Assembly (NCBI GenBank): GCA_037042185.1
Contig: JAXQJY010000028.1
Location: forward strand, 1,798,001 to 1,862,000
Length of the DNA: 64,000 bases
Direction of reading: 5' to 3'
DNA from: Sordariomycetes sp. S80-01Y
Taxonomy: Eukaryota; Ascomycota; Sordariomycetes
Shown: positions 34,107-45,160 of the stretch, in pieces
How positions within the stretch are numbered: position 1 is the stretch's first letter
Layout: every line of letters begins with the position of its first letter
Made by a program: the position numbers and the translations under genes
The notes under the pieces: model-generated
Database searches by the model: none
What the model was told of the DNA's origin: nothing
What the model saw: only the letters and a program-made list of their open reading frames with translations

Positions 34107-35502
34107 ATTATAATTCTTTTGTTTTTCGGGAACGAGCAGATGGGGGATTGTCGGGTTCGAGTGTCGTGATCACCGGGACGCCACAATAAACATTGGCCGT
34201 AAGCGCTGTGAACAACAACAACAGTCGTGGAGCGATGGCCGGCCGGGAAATGCTCAAAAAGGAGGTTAGTAGTCGCGTCAAGATGCGCAAGAAGATGCGC
34301 AGGGGTCCTGATGCGCGACAGCGGCTGTTGAGGGTGTCGTGGGCTTAAAGCCTGAGGTTGTTGTGGTCGTTGAGTGTTTTCCTGTTGCGAGGCCAACGGG
34401 GAAAGAGGGAAAGGGCGGCTGTAGACAAACATGGGCGTCAATCTGTGTGTGACTTAGGTAAGCAGACATGTCGAGCATGCCACAGACGTCGCTTGCAGCC
34501 AGTCAGGGCGTCTTTAATTACAGCACGAAGTTCTCTCGAGCAGAGCTGATCCATCTTGGCAATTAATTTATAGCCTTTCGAAGCAGTTATCCAACGGCAA
34601 GATTAGGTTGGCCGTTGTGAATCTTGTTGAGTGTCGACGTCCAGGCCAGAGGTACAACGGCCGCTGACCTAATATTCGGGGTCGCTGGCTGGCGATGCTG
34701 CACCAGCTGAAGGTACTTCAAGAAGGCGGGGCGGGGCAGTCAACGAGAGCTTCTCCAGGTCCGATAAGTGAACAGCGTTGATTAAATCTCGTCGCAATTT
34801 TGCGCATTTCGAGATCGAATATGACTGGAAATCTCCAGATAAGATGCATCACGTGTGTGGCTTTTCCTTCGAATACACACCTACCTCAGTACCTGAATCA
34901 AGTCCCCAAGGAAGACTCGTACCCGGGCGCCCATTCCAGGCTGGAAATTGATGTCGCAATGGTGAAGTGAGTGGGAAACCGAGGCCGCTCGTGCCTGCCC
35001 TGATTCTCGATCCCAGCTCGCAGCTCGCAGCTCCAGCTCTTGCTGCAGTGCGGAAGCTGCAGGTAGCCCGAGGTAGAAGGAACATGTTATCGGGCCAAAT
35101 CACAGTGCAGATTCAGGTACTCCCCGGGCGCAGGGAACTTGCTGCTATTATCTCATGGCACCCACCTTGCGCTGGCGTCCCACCAGATGACGCTGTTTCA
35201 CAGTCGGTGTCGGTGGCCGTGGCCTGGATTCAAAAACACACGTCAGTGACAGCCCTCCATTCTCCTCCCGTTCCTCTTCCTGTCATCATCCGCCCGTCTG
35301 CGACTCAACTACAAGTCACAAGCCACCGTCACCAGCCATACCCTTTCGAATATCATATAAGCGCTCTTCGCATTCGATCACCCTGCCGTCGCGCACTTCA
35401 CTGCTTCACCACCTACCCCTCCCAACGCTGACCGTCCGTTCCGAGCAGCCGCAAGCCCTCCCCCCGCGCACACACGCATCTCAAGGATCACCACCAGCCA
35501 AA
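34107..35502. other. divergent region between the RFX gene and YOP1
   Basis: 1.4 kb. The RFX-proximal third contains CAACAACAAC and Gln-codon-like tracts on either strand. The YOP1-proximal 250 bp are C/A-rich leader. No supported gene. Confidence 0.45.
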
Positions 35503-36177
35503 ATGTCTTCAGCTCAGGAGAAGGCGCAGAACTACCTCGGGGCCCTCGACAAGGAGGTAAATCACGACTCGATGCACGCTCACGCAGCTATTCGTTTGCT
35601 AATCAAGACCGTTGCAGCTCTCCAAGTACCCCGCCCTTAACAACCTCGAGAGCCAGTCCGGCGTGCCCAAGGCCTACGCCTTCATCGGCCTCGGTGCTCT
35701 CTACTTCTTTCTGATCATCTTCAACCTCGGCGGCCAGCTTCTCACCAATCTTGCTGGCTTCGTTATCCCTGGCTACTACTCCATGAACGCTCTTTTCACA
35801 CCCGGAAGCCACGATGACACCCAGTGGTTGACTGTAGGTTCTGTCGATCAGGCACCCAGCCTCAGCTAATGACGTTGCAGTACTGGGTCGTTTTTGCCTT
35901 CTTCACCGTGATGGAGAGCTTCATCAACATTGTCTACTGGTTCCCGTTCTACTTTGTCTTCAAGTTTGTTTTCCTCTTGTGGCTGTCTCTGCCTCCTTTC
36001 CAGTAAGATCCCTCCGAAGGTGCGACATTTGCGCGAAAGTCCTTAACACTCGATAGCGGCGCCCAGATCATCTTCCGATCTTTCCTCGCGCCCACCCTCG
36101 GCCGCTACTTCAACCAGGGCGGTGCCACTGCCTCTACCCTCCGCTCCAAGGCCGAGGGCTTCAACAAGGCCGAGTAA
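35503..36177 (+). CDS. YOP1: ER membrane-shaping protein Yop1 (DP1/HVA22/REEP family)
   Basis: Reticulon-like hairpin protein that bends ER membrane into tubules. Exons 35503-35556, 35618-35833, 35881-36002 and 36057-36177 give 170 aa, close to the family norm. The N terminus is amphipathic (MSSAQEKAQNYLGALDKE). LSKYPALNNLESQSGVPKAY precedes two hydrophobic hairpins (FIGLGALYFFLIIFNLGG; YWVVFAFFTVMESFINIVYW with FPFYFVFKFVFLLWLSLPPF). The conserved post-hairpin segment GAQIIFRSFLAPTLGRYF follows. All four exons are phase-compatible. The last acceptor gives His-Gly-Ala-Gln after the second hairpin, where relatives vary. Very secure. Confidence 0.95.
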
Positions 36178-37087
36178 GGTAGCTTCGAGGCGCGCCTGTA
36201 ATGCCACGCCTCGCGCGTGCTTGTCAAGCTCACTGTCGAAGACGGACTAACTACACAAGTATACATCAATATGCGCAGAGCGTGAGGCCTCGCCTTGGAT
36301 GCGCGATTGAAGGAAGTGACAAAATGTCATGAATAGATTGGAGGGCCCCGATGGGCGGAGAAGGTTGTGAGGCGAGCATCAACGTTGTTGCGGCTTCTGG
36401 ATACCATTGAAGGGTTGTCGGAGTCGTTGGTTCATGCTGGATGTGTCTACGAACTGTTACGAACGGGGTTGATTCATCTTTTTGCAGCTGGATATAAGGC
36501 AGCAATGATAAGCAATGCTACAGAATTTGATGCAGCTGATGTTCCTGAGCAGATGCTGTGCATGTGAGGGTGGTCCCGTGCGCCTGATGGTTCGACATGT
36601 GACAACAGGTGATGCGTGAGCTATGAGCCGGCCACGAGAGCTCAATTGGTCATCTTCCAGTATCACCAAGATTTTAGCTTGGAGGTCGAACAACTGCAAA
36701 CCATCACAAGCAGTTTGGTCCGGCCATCAGGGCATTTTACTTGATATTACTCTCAAACATGATGCCTACGAGCCAGAAGTGCCCCTGGTGGCTGTGCGAT
36801 CACTCGACAGGGTCCTGTGGCGTGGTGGGGATCATGGAGACGGGACGGGCGCCAAGAAGCCCATGCCTGAATTCCATCAGCGTCATCTCAAACCATTCCC
36901 AAACTTCAGCTTGAGAACTCCTTACGGCGAAACTCATTTCCAATCATTCAACCACCCGCCGATACTGAAGTTTCATCATGAACGCCCACGCTCGCTGATG
37001 GTGCAGTCCTCTCACGACGAATTCCCGAACCGCACTCACGATCTGCTTACGAACATCTTGCGACGCTTTGGTAGCGTCCCCACGACG
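36178..37087. other. YOP1 3' flank and MID1 upstream region
   Basis: 910 bp. The final 465 bp (36623-37087) stay open in the MID1 frame from an upstream ATG, but the encoded sequence is unlike a signal-bearing N terminus and I treat it as leader. No other gene seen. Confidence 0.4.
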
Positions 37088-39098
37088 ATGCGACCGAACA
37101 ATTATCGTGGGCAACTTATAGGGGGGCATTCTTCCTTGTTACTTGCCTTGGGCGTATGCTCTCTGCTGTCATTTCCGAACCTCGCGCTGGCGGGAGAGTT
37201 ACCACTAGACTCCGGCGGCCGAGTCGACTACAACATTCTTCACGATCGATCAGATGAGTTACGACCAGCATATGAACCAGAATTCGGTCTCTTCGAACGA
37301 AGCATTATTGGAAGACAGACGGGAAATGCAATTCCCATCGAGAAGGAGACACCTGCGGGGTTCACTCTTGTTCCAGGGACTCCCCGATGTTATGCGCTTT
37401 CGAGGGAGGATATACAATCAGGGAGCGACGACGATGGAGATTCGAACCGGAGGAATGAGCTACGGGGGCTGAGGCACGAGGAAGTTGGGGTTGAGGGTAG
37501 CCGATCGAGACGACGCAGACAAAGCGGCTCAGAAGTTTATATCTCCGCGACAACATGCCTCCAACCAGATTTCGTCAAGCCCAATGCCGACAACAAGGAA
37601 CCACCTCAACTACGGCTTCTGGTAGCGAAACCGGGAGCCACGCAGTGTCCTGAATGGAAGCCGGAGAGTGAACGGCCGGGAGATGACGATCCAAACTCAT
37701 ACGAGGAGCATGAGTTTGAAGAAGGCCTTGTCTTCACAAGTGTAACCGCATCTGAAGACAGCCCTTTGTACGTCACCATATACGCCCCGGAGACGTCGGA
37801 GGATTTTAGCGGTGACTACGACTTCGAGTTAGTCATGTCGATGGAAGACTGGTACCACAGATATGTCGGCGACGTTGAGGGTTCCAAGCAGCTCTTGTGG
37901 ATGGACAGCGACTCGAGTGCCGCTTTGCTGCTGACCCATAATCTGACCGGAGCTGAGTCCGACACGGAGAAGATCTTGAAAAGGGATCCCCCTTTCGAGC
38001 TGTACGTTGAGAACCGAGAATACCCCGTGTTCAATGGTATCAAGCGCTCTTTGTGCGGCATCGAAAAAAAAGCCCTGGTTTCCGCCAATAAGGAAGGAAA
38101 TGGACGGGCGCATGAACTGGTTCGGACATCAATGACGACCCGTGGTGGAGGCGACCTGCCTAAACAGCAATTCTACTTTGAGGGTCTGAATTCGAGCTCC
38201 AAGTACAATGCGATTCTCGTACAAGTCGCAGATGCGAGTGAGTACGACTATTTCATCGACGACGAAGAGCGCAGACGTCAAGAGAACCTGAGCAGGCGGC
38301 AGATGACCATCTTTGAACCGACAGAGTTCGAGACGTTGACAGGTAATTTCTCCTAGCGTAAATGCGTGAACCCGTTTGCTGACACGGCCAGGTACCACCT
38401 GCAAGGTCATTACCGATCTAGACTTCTGCACAGAAACTCAACACGCTGTCCCTGGCAACAACGATCTCGAAGGCCCAGAGCTCGCCAAGATCTACGATGA
38501 CTACGCCCGGGAGATGTATTCAAACTTTGAGAAGATTATGATGCAGATCCCCTGCGAGACAGACCCAACCTCTAAATACTCGCTGACGCGGGACTGCGAC
38601 GACTGCAAAGAGGCCTACAAGAAGTGGCTATGCTCCGTCACCATCCCCCGTTGCGAGGACTGGAGTAGCAACAACACATACGCCAAACCTCGGAATGTGG
38701 GCCAGCCTTTTCCCAACGGCACATTTGTGGATGAGCTCGAGGAAAACAAGTACAGGATCAACCCAATGAGTGCTGTGCCGGGCTGGAACGCCTCGCGGAA
38801 TTCCTTCATCGACGAGAAGATCGCTCCAGGCCCGTACAAGGAGATTTTGCCTTGCCACGAGCTTTGCTACGAGGTCGTCCAGAGCTGTCCTGCCGTCCTG
38901 GGCTTCAACTGTCCATTGAAGGGCATGATTGGCTTCGAGTTCAGCTACGGGACGAGGGAGTCGAATGCTGATAACTTTGTCACTTGCCAGTATCCCGGCC
39001 AGCCGAGGTCGGTCGTCGCCGGCGCGAATGTAGTAGCGCCGTCGAGCATCGCCCTGCTGGGTCTCATGTCGACAGCTATATGGGTGTTCGCGGTATAG
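37088..39098 (+). CDS. MID1: stretch-activated calcium channel component Mid1
   Basis: Regulatory subunit of the Cch1-Mid1 plasma-membrane Ca2+ channel in fungi. Exons 37088-38342 and 38392-39098 give 653 aa. A signal peptide is visible (HSSLLLALGVCSLLSFPNLALAG, about 14-36). The ectodomain is long and carries several Asn-X-Ser/Thr sites. The C-terminal part is Cys-rich and typical of Mid1 (GTTCKVITDLDFCTETQH; DCDDCKEAYKKWLCSVTIPR; LPCHELCYEVVQSCPAVLGF). The protein ends in a hydrophobic stretch (SSIALLGLMSTAIWVFAV), compatible with a GPI signal or membrane anchor. The frame is open 155 codons further upstream; I prefer 37088 because it places the signal peptide at the N terminus. Calcineurin B, which acts downstream of this channel, lies in the same window but 35 kb away. 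Confidence 0.91.
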
Positions 39099-39354
39099 GA
39101 AAAGATACGCAACTCGCGACTGGCGTTATTGGACCATTATGCGTAGACGAGATAGAGGGAGGGCGTTTTCGGTAGCGGATTTGATGTTCACAACGGGTGC
39201 GCCCTTAATCAAGGATAGTATATTGATATTCGAGACCAGACGAACCCACGCGCCTTTGGTAGTGTACAGTAACAAGCTCTACTCGAGTCGGACCCTGGCC
39301 GCTCGATCAAAAGTTGGCGCGTTGCCGCCATTCTTACAACGTCCCCTCATCGTC

Positions 39355-39786
39355 TCATGACTTCTTCTCCGGAGTTGCTTCTGCGGCAACCTTCTTTTTA
39401 TATTCTTCCACTTTTCCTTCCAATGTTCCAATCGTCGCTTTTGCCTCGTCAGCTGTCGTCTCTCTCGTTCGTCCAGCGACCGACTCACCATCTGCCTGCG
39501 CCTTGATCTCCTCCGTCTCCAGCGTCATCCACCCGAAGTACACCAACTGATACGTCAGGACCGCCATGAGGAGCACCTTGGCCACCGGCCGCGTGAATTG
39601 CTTGTAGAAGTCCTTCTGCGGGGATGTTAGCCAGCGCACTGGTCGGTCGGGTTCGGGGGAAGATCATACGGTCGGGTTCGAAGAAGGCGTCGCGTACGTC
39701 CGTCGTGATATCGAAATGTAGGGAAGTGGTACCGCAGCAGCGCGCCGCGATAGGAGCGGCCGCAATGCCGTCAGTCTCGAAGCCAT
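39355..39786 (-). CDS. small mitochondrial membrane protein, family not recognised
   Basis: Exons 39786-39670 and 39615-39355 give 125 aa. The N terminus is a likely mitochondrial presequence: Arg- and Ser-rich, without acidic residues (MASRLTALRPLLSRRAAAVP to about SRRTYATPS). A single hydrophobic segment follows (AKVLLMAVLTYQLVYFGWM, residues about 51-69), then a charged coiled-coil-like tail (KATIGTLEGKVEEYKKKVAA). This suggests an inner-membrane protein with a soluble helical tail, in general layout like assembly factors of the INA or respiratory-chain type; I cannot name it. It shares a 389-bp divergent promoter with the RAMP4 gene. The intron GTATGA...CCGCAG is 54 nt and phase 0. Confidence 0.78.
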
Positions 39787-40175
39787 GGTATTTTTCGTCG
39801 TACGCCCGTCTTCCGAGCTCCGAATTGGAAGTCGAGCCTCGCGAAAGGATGCGAAGCCGATTTGGAGATGTGGCGCAGCACCCCGCGTTCCACCTGCCCT
39901 TAACAGCCACAGGGGTATCATCCGCGGACCGACGCCAACCTGCGCCCCACATTGGCACGCTACGTTAAGTTACACGTCGGCGCAGCTTGCACCGGAGGCC
40001 AACTTTCGCGAACGTGTCCACCGAAAGCTACAGAACGGCAACGGCTCGCTCGAGATCTGTCCTGTTGGCCATCCGTTATAAGCATTGACTCACGGATCGA
40101 TCTTGAGGAGCTTCTTACTTGTTTACTTATTGATTTTTCTATTCTCATCGTACCGACACAGCTGTAACAAGCACG
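39787..40175. promoter_or_regulatory. bidirectional promoter between the mitochondrial protein and RAMP4
   Basis: Only 389 bp separate the two divergent start codons, so both core promoters must lie here. I see no clear TATA box. The left half is GC-rich and the right half TA-rich up to 40170. Confidence 0.5.
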
Positions 40176-40517
40176 ATGGTACGTTCGCAGCTTCGATAGG
40201 GGTCCAGAGGCAACCAGCTAATGCGGACGACAGGCGCAAACACTCGAGCAACGTCGGCGAAACGCCAAATTCGCCCGCCAGAATGAGCAGAAGATGGGCA
40301 AGAGCGACGACCAATTGAAGAAGAAGGCCGAAAAGGTCAAGGCCAAGTCGCCTATTTCGCCATTCTGGATGGGTTCGTACTCCCCGCCGGTCTGCTCGTG
40401 ACGGGGCACCGAGGCCGCAGCCCTTCATGTGCTGACTATTACTTGCGTGCAGCTGTCCTTGCTTTCATCATTTTCGGCGGCCTTCTCTTCGAGGGCATCT
40501 CGAGGTTCTTTGGATAA
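40176..40517 (+). CDS. YSY6: ribosome-associated ER membrane protein RAMP4/Ysy6
   Basis: Tiny tail-anchored protein (SERP1/RAMP4 family) associated with the Sec61 translocon, implicated in stabilising membrane proteins under ER stress. Coding exons 40176-40178, 40234-40372 and 40453-40517 give 68 aa. The first coding exon is the ATG alone: a GTACGT donor follows immediately. The product reads MAQTLEQRRRNAKFARQNEQ, then a Lys-rich stretch (KKKAEKVKAKSPISPFWM) and one C-terminal membrane span (AVLAFIIFGGLLFEGISRFF). The family pattern, RR.ANxKF then KSPISPFW, is clear. A gene finder with a minimum exon size could miss it. Confidence 0.92.
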
Positions 40518-41006
40518 GGGGCGCGAGCCACCGGTCGGACGACGGACGATGCAATACGAGCTTAAGGTGGGACAGCTGGATTCGGCACGGACACACGACG
40601 AGCGTGCGAGCGGACTACATAGGACGGGAAGTACACTGGATGCAGCTTGAAGTGCTACCCAGCAAAACTGGCGACAGGAAAGACCTGGCCGTGGAGCGGA
40701 GATGGGGGACCACCAAGCCGAGGCGCAACTGGGATCACAACAAGGGGTGCTTTGCCCCAATCACTTGATAACTCTATCATTGGGAATTGGAATCTCCTTT
40801 AACGTGTTTACAACATTGCTTTTTAACCTAGACGCCATGTTGCCAGAGACGGCTGGTCTGGTCGAGAGATACAGAAACCGCAGACGGTATGCGCCACCAT
40901 GCAAGAGTACAGAAGAACTATTGTGCCCCAAGCCCAAGTCTACAGCCATGTGCGTCAGGAGCCTTGATTGACGGCAAACCAAAACAGCAGTATGTCGCGT
41001 GACTCT
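40518..41006. other. convergent 3' flanks of RAMP4 and the SMAP-domain gene
   Basis: 489 bp between two stop codons. No gene, RNA or repeat seen. Confidence 0.45.
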
Positions 41007-42354
41007 TCACGCGCCGAGGCCACGTCGGTGAGCACCGCCCTCGTTCTTGGCCTTCATCCCCGTCTCGAACTGGCGCCGGATCTCCGCCTCAGCCTTGATA
41101 GAGTCTGAAGTGCCCTTCTTCGCCTTCTTGGCCGACATGGGATCTGCGGCCGCAGACGCACCGGCCTTTTTGCCGCCGAGTAGCCTCATGAACTTGGCCT
41201 GGCGAGACTGCCCGCCCTCGAGCTCGTCGACATTCCAGTTCTCCGCGTCGGCGTTGGTCTTGGGCGCATCCTCCTCTTCGGCCTTCTTGGACTTGGATTT
41301 TTTGGACTTCTTCTCCCCTTTCTCCTTCTTTGGAGTGGGCTCCTCGTCGTCATCCTCCTCGGCGTCTCGCTTGCGCTTCTTTTCCTTCTTGTTCTTTTTT
41401 GACAGGTTAACCTCAGCTTCTTCCTCGGCACCAGTCATAGCCACATCCGTATCATCGACCTTAGTCTTCTTGCTCTTCTTCTTCTTCTTGTTGTTGTCGG
41501 AAGCGTCAACTTCCATATTTTCCGTCTCCTCCCAGACCTCCGGCTCGGGTTCGACCTTGGTCTTCTTGGCCTTTTTGCCCTTTTTCTTGCCCGCTTCAGC
41601 CTTGACCTCTGAAAGCGCGCTCTTCACCGATGCGGCGTCGCTCTCGCGTCGCCTCTTCAAGACTACTTCATCGGCAGGCACACCGGCGGGAACATCAACG
41701 GGTGTGGGTTCGGAGGTGTTGTCGCCTGCCTCTGAGTCGGAGGAGGCGGAGTCGGAACCGGAATCGGAACTCGAGTCAGAAGTCGAGTCGCTGTCATCTT
41801 CAGCTGCGTCGGCTTCTTCGTGGGCACCACCGTCTTCCCGCGCAAGCCTTTCGCGTTCCTGTCATCCCATTCAGCGTCTGTATCCGTAGCTCTAAATGAC
41901 GAAAAGCCTACCTCTTGTGCCTCGAGCTGCTTTAGTTGCATCTCGGCCCTCCGACTCTGCATCATGCACTTTTCCGCCTGAATCTTCAGCTTTTCGATCT
42001 TGCTTTCCAACTTCTTCTTTCGCTTGGTATCCTTGAGTGGCTTGTTGGCGGCCGTCTTGAGCTTCATTTCCGACTTGCGCTCGGGCGTCCACTTGCCGAT
42101 GGTCTTCGCGTTGAGCTTGCGGGCTTGTTTGGCTTCCGCCTTGGCGTGGCGTTTATCTTTGCGGTCTTCGGCGCGGCGCTTGCGGGCTTCGTCGGACTTT
42201 GGGGCGCGCAAGGCTGAGAGGTAGGTTAGCTGGGTCAGGTTCACCTTGCGTCGAAGACGGTAGTTGAACAAGAGGACTTGCCCTTTTGCGCTCCGTGGTC
42301 GGTAGATTCGACGTCAGCGCCGGACGCGGACTCGTAGGTGGTTTTGTGGACCAT
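41007..42354 (-). CDS. Lys/Asp-rich nuclear protein with C-terminal SMAP domain
   Basis: Probable nuclear or nucleolar protein; I recognise only the C-terminal small-acidic-protein-like (SMAP) segment, NWNVDELEGGQSRQAKFMRL. Exons 42354-42270, 42213-41912 and 41858-41007 give 412 aa. The N-terminal part is a basic helical region (KSDEARKRRAEDRKDKRHAK; KLESKIEKLKIQAEKCMMQS). An acidic Ser/Asp tract follows (EDDSDSTSDSSSDSGSDSAS). Alternating Lys blocks (KKKGKKAKKTKVE; NNKKKKKSKKTK) resemble nucleolar-localisation sequences. The first intron is uncertain: the frame needs a poor GTTCAA donor at 42269, because the nearer GTGAAC donor would make a 31-nt intron and shift the frame. The complement of the repeated Lys/Asp/Ser codons creates a 280-codon antisense open frame that is not a gene. 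Confidence 0.8.
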
Positions 42355-43953
42355 CTTGACCCGGGCTAGGGTTAGAAACGTGAGGTCGATGGTGATGGAA
42401 TTTCTGGTGACGACCGGAAAGCGGCGGGCGGTTTGAGGTGCTCGCTGAAGAAAAATTAGTGGGGCGGGCTTGTTCTGCCAGGCGGTGAGCTGGCTTGGTT
42501 GGAGGATCAGTGGAGCAGGACCCTTGACTGCGGGGCAGCTCAACCGCTCAACCGGCCAGGAGCAACGATAGCTTCATCCTCCAACGAGGTTTCTCCCCAC
42601 GCGAGCAACTTATCTCTTGAACCATCTTCCTCCCGAGAGAGCTCATTAACTCAAAATCTCATTGCATAACGTCCTGCATGAGACATGATCGCCATTACTA
42701 TCGGCACCCTCTTATGCCCGACCGACCTCCGCCGTTCCCCTTCCCAGGCTTTTTCTCATCTCGTCTCCGTCCCCGATCTAGTAACCATGAAGTTCAGACA
42801 AGGCAGATTTACAGCCTGGGCACCGAGTGTTCCCTTAGAGCCGACATGATACTTTCTAATTTTAGCGTCTTGATGTCCGTCGTGTCACGTCGGCGGGTTT
42901 CAGCTTCAGCCTCCAGCCCTACGATGCACAGGGCGTCTTGGCATGATGATGTAGGTCTTTCACCTCTAGTCCCACCAGCTGATGTATAGGTAGCTCTGTA
43001 TTGGCTGGTCTGCTGCGCTAAGTCTCAGGGTTTGACGTTCGGACAATGTCCGCCCTATACGCCCAGTGCATTCCTACTGGCAGGCCGTCAGCCGACTTAC
43101 ACAGGCTGCAGCAGAAGCCTTCATGTCGGGCAGAGGCACAAGCTCATCTCAACCGCATCGGGAAGTCTCGGTAATTAAGGCTGTGTTGCATTTTACAACC
43201 TCGCAAAAACAATTTGCAAAGCGAAATTATACCTGTGGTCAAGCCCGCACCGTTGTGGGTAACTGCCCCTCCGCGGCTGATGCCAGCTGGTCATACACCC
43301 TTTCATCCAACAATGCCGAAACAAGGATTTTTTTTTGTCGCAATTACACACGTGCCGTGAACCCGGGGAGACTTTGATGATTGTCCAATATTCACGGCCC
43401 CTCTCGAGGGCGGGCTGCCGATCCTCGCATTCCCCGTATTGACTGTCGTGTGGACCAGGGTGGTGGCCATCCCCCCGCCGAGGACACCCTCATAATTCCC
43501 CGCCGAGCTTTGAGCTGCAAGTCCAAGCAACAGCCCTGAACATCAAATATCCGCATCGCATGTGCATGCGTCGCGACGAGAATAGAAGCTGTCATGCCAC
43601 GTTGAGGCTGAGTGAGCGTGTTTCGTTGTGACCCATGTCACATGTACATCGCAGACGCCCGACCTGCCTCGACCGAGATGGCGTACCACGAGTTGATCAG
43701 AGTGCGTTGTTTACATTGAAATTCAATGCCGAATGAAGGTATTATAATTCATCTGATTTGAAAGTTGGACAGGTGACAGCCATGTCCGTAGAATGTAGTG
43801 CAAGAGAGGTATCCTATATAGTGACATAAGCACAACAGCGCTTCCAATATGTGTCTTCGTCCACTGGCCTCACTTCCCTGAGTGCCCTGTCAGCTTTGTA
43901 GAGCTGGCCAAAGAAACCATAAAGCTTACTCGTTCAACGCCAGGTTCACACCT
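42355..43953. other. SMAP gene promoter and bZIP-like gene 3' flank
   Basis: 1.6 kb with only short, unsupported open frames. The part right of 43600 is AT-richer (3' flank of the bZIP-like gene). No RNA gene or repeat recognised. Confidence 0.45.
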
Positions 43954-44957
43954 TCAATGAGTAGGCATGTGTGGAAATGGTTGTATCGCCGGCCCAAAAC
44001 GGTAACTCGCATCCTCCATGAAGATATCTTCCGCGCCGCTCCTTCCAAAGCTTTGCGCGCCCTGCCCCAGAGATTGAGTATATGGCAACATGAAAGCCGG
44101 TGCAGGTGCAGGGGCTGGTAATGGAGCCAAAGCCGGTGGTTGCGTCTGCAACGGCTCGTCTGCCACATAGGTCCCTCGACCACTGCTCCTCCGGCCTTCT
44201 GACTCGTGACCTCGCAAGACGGCGTGTCCGAAGTTCAGGCCACCCCACGGTAGACCATCTGACTCTGCGTCGTTCATGAAATCCTCCGCTGTGGGGATGC
44301 GGTAGCTGTTGCCAGCGTATTGCTGATTTCGCGCCTCGCGCTCTGCTTTCTCCTTGTTTTCTCTGGTCTTTTCGCCTGCGAAGGTGTCAGCACACTGATT
44401 CAGATGGCAAGTGGCAAAGCGGGACACGTACGGAACTTGCGTTGGGCGATGCGATTCTGAATGCGCCGTCTCTCCTCTGGGTCAGTCACATCTGACCAGT
44501 CAATATCCTTGGACTTGGACTTGGACTTGGACCGCCTCGCCCGAGGCGGTTCGGTCGGCGAAGCCTCGGGGCTGCTAGATCGAGAGCTCAAAGAGCACGA
44601 CCGTTGCTGATGAGGTGCCATCTTGGGAGACTTTTCTCTCAATTTTTCTGTCCTCTGCTTCTCGAGTTTCTGCTCTTTGGAGATCTTAGTCTGCAAGACT
44701 TCCTTCACCATGTGAATTGGAAGAGCACTGGGCGTCTTAGTCTGTCGTCGAAGAGTCTCCCGGCGTTCAATCCTTCCTCGCCTAATTGGTAAGCCCCTTG
44801 TGACAGTGGGCTTGATGAAGTTTGGCGTATCGACGGGGACTTCTGGTATCGTTGGAAGCGACAAGCAGTCTGGCGAGGATCTGCGGATGCGAATTATGGG
44901 TGCTAGGGGGAGGTCCAATTGGTGAACTGATAGAGGCTGGGCCTGAATAGAAGACAT
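43954..44957 (-). CDS. bZIP-like transcription factor without a leucine zipper
   Basis: Exons 44957-44432 and 44375-43954 give 315 aa. The basic region is unmistakable (DWSDVTDPEERRRIQNRIAQ, then RKFREKTRENKEKAERE): the Asn-x7-Arg DNA-contact spacing of AP-1-type bZIPs is present (N-RIAQRKF-R), and it spans the splice site at Arg. The region that should be the zipper (KTRENKEKAEREARNQQYAG) has no leucine heptads. Upstream are basic patches and a short Ser-Lys repeat (RRSKSKSKSKD). Downstream come NSYRIPTAEDFMND and a Pro/Ala-rich stretch (ALAPLPAPAPAPAFMLPY), possibly an activation region. It may need a partner, or bind DNA as a monomer or by another interface. About 5.3 kb without genes lie upstream. 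Confidence 0.82.
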
Positions 44958-45044
44958 CTACTCATGCGTTGTGATGTAGCGAGGACGCCTGGGGTGGATC
45001 TGGTGGCGTCGGTGAAAAGTCGATGCAGGACGGCCCCGTGCTTC

Positions 45045-45050
45045 TTTATA
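45045..45050 (-). promoter_or_regulatory. TATA box of the bZIP-like gene
   Basis: On the minus strand the sequence reads GGTATAAAGAAGC, with TATAAA 88-93 nt upstream of the bZIP-like start codon. Position and match are good for a core promoter; function is inferred. Confidence 0.35.
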
Positions 45051-45160
45051 CCATATCTCTTGGTCTTCTTGGTGCTTTGCGATGTACCGGTAGCAGTAGC
45101 TAAGGGGAGAGCACGATATAGATGTTGTGGTTGGGAGCCTTTCACAGACTTGCTCGATGC

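Noticed and set aside
41047-41889. 280-codon plus-strand open frame, Ser/Phe/Leu-rich
   Set aside because: It is the exact complement of the Lys/Asp/Ser repeats in the SMAP-domain gene; low-complexity codons lack antisense stops.
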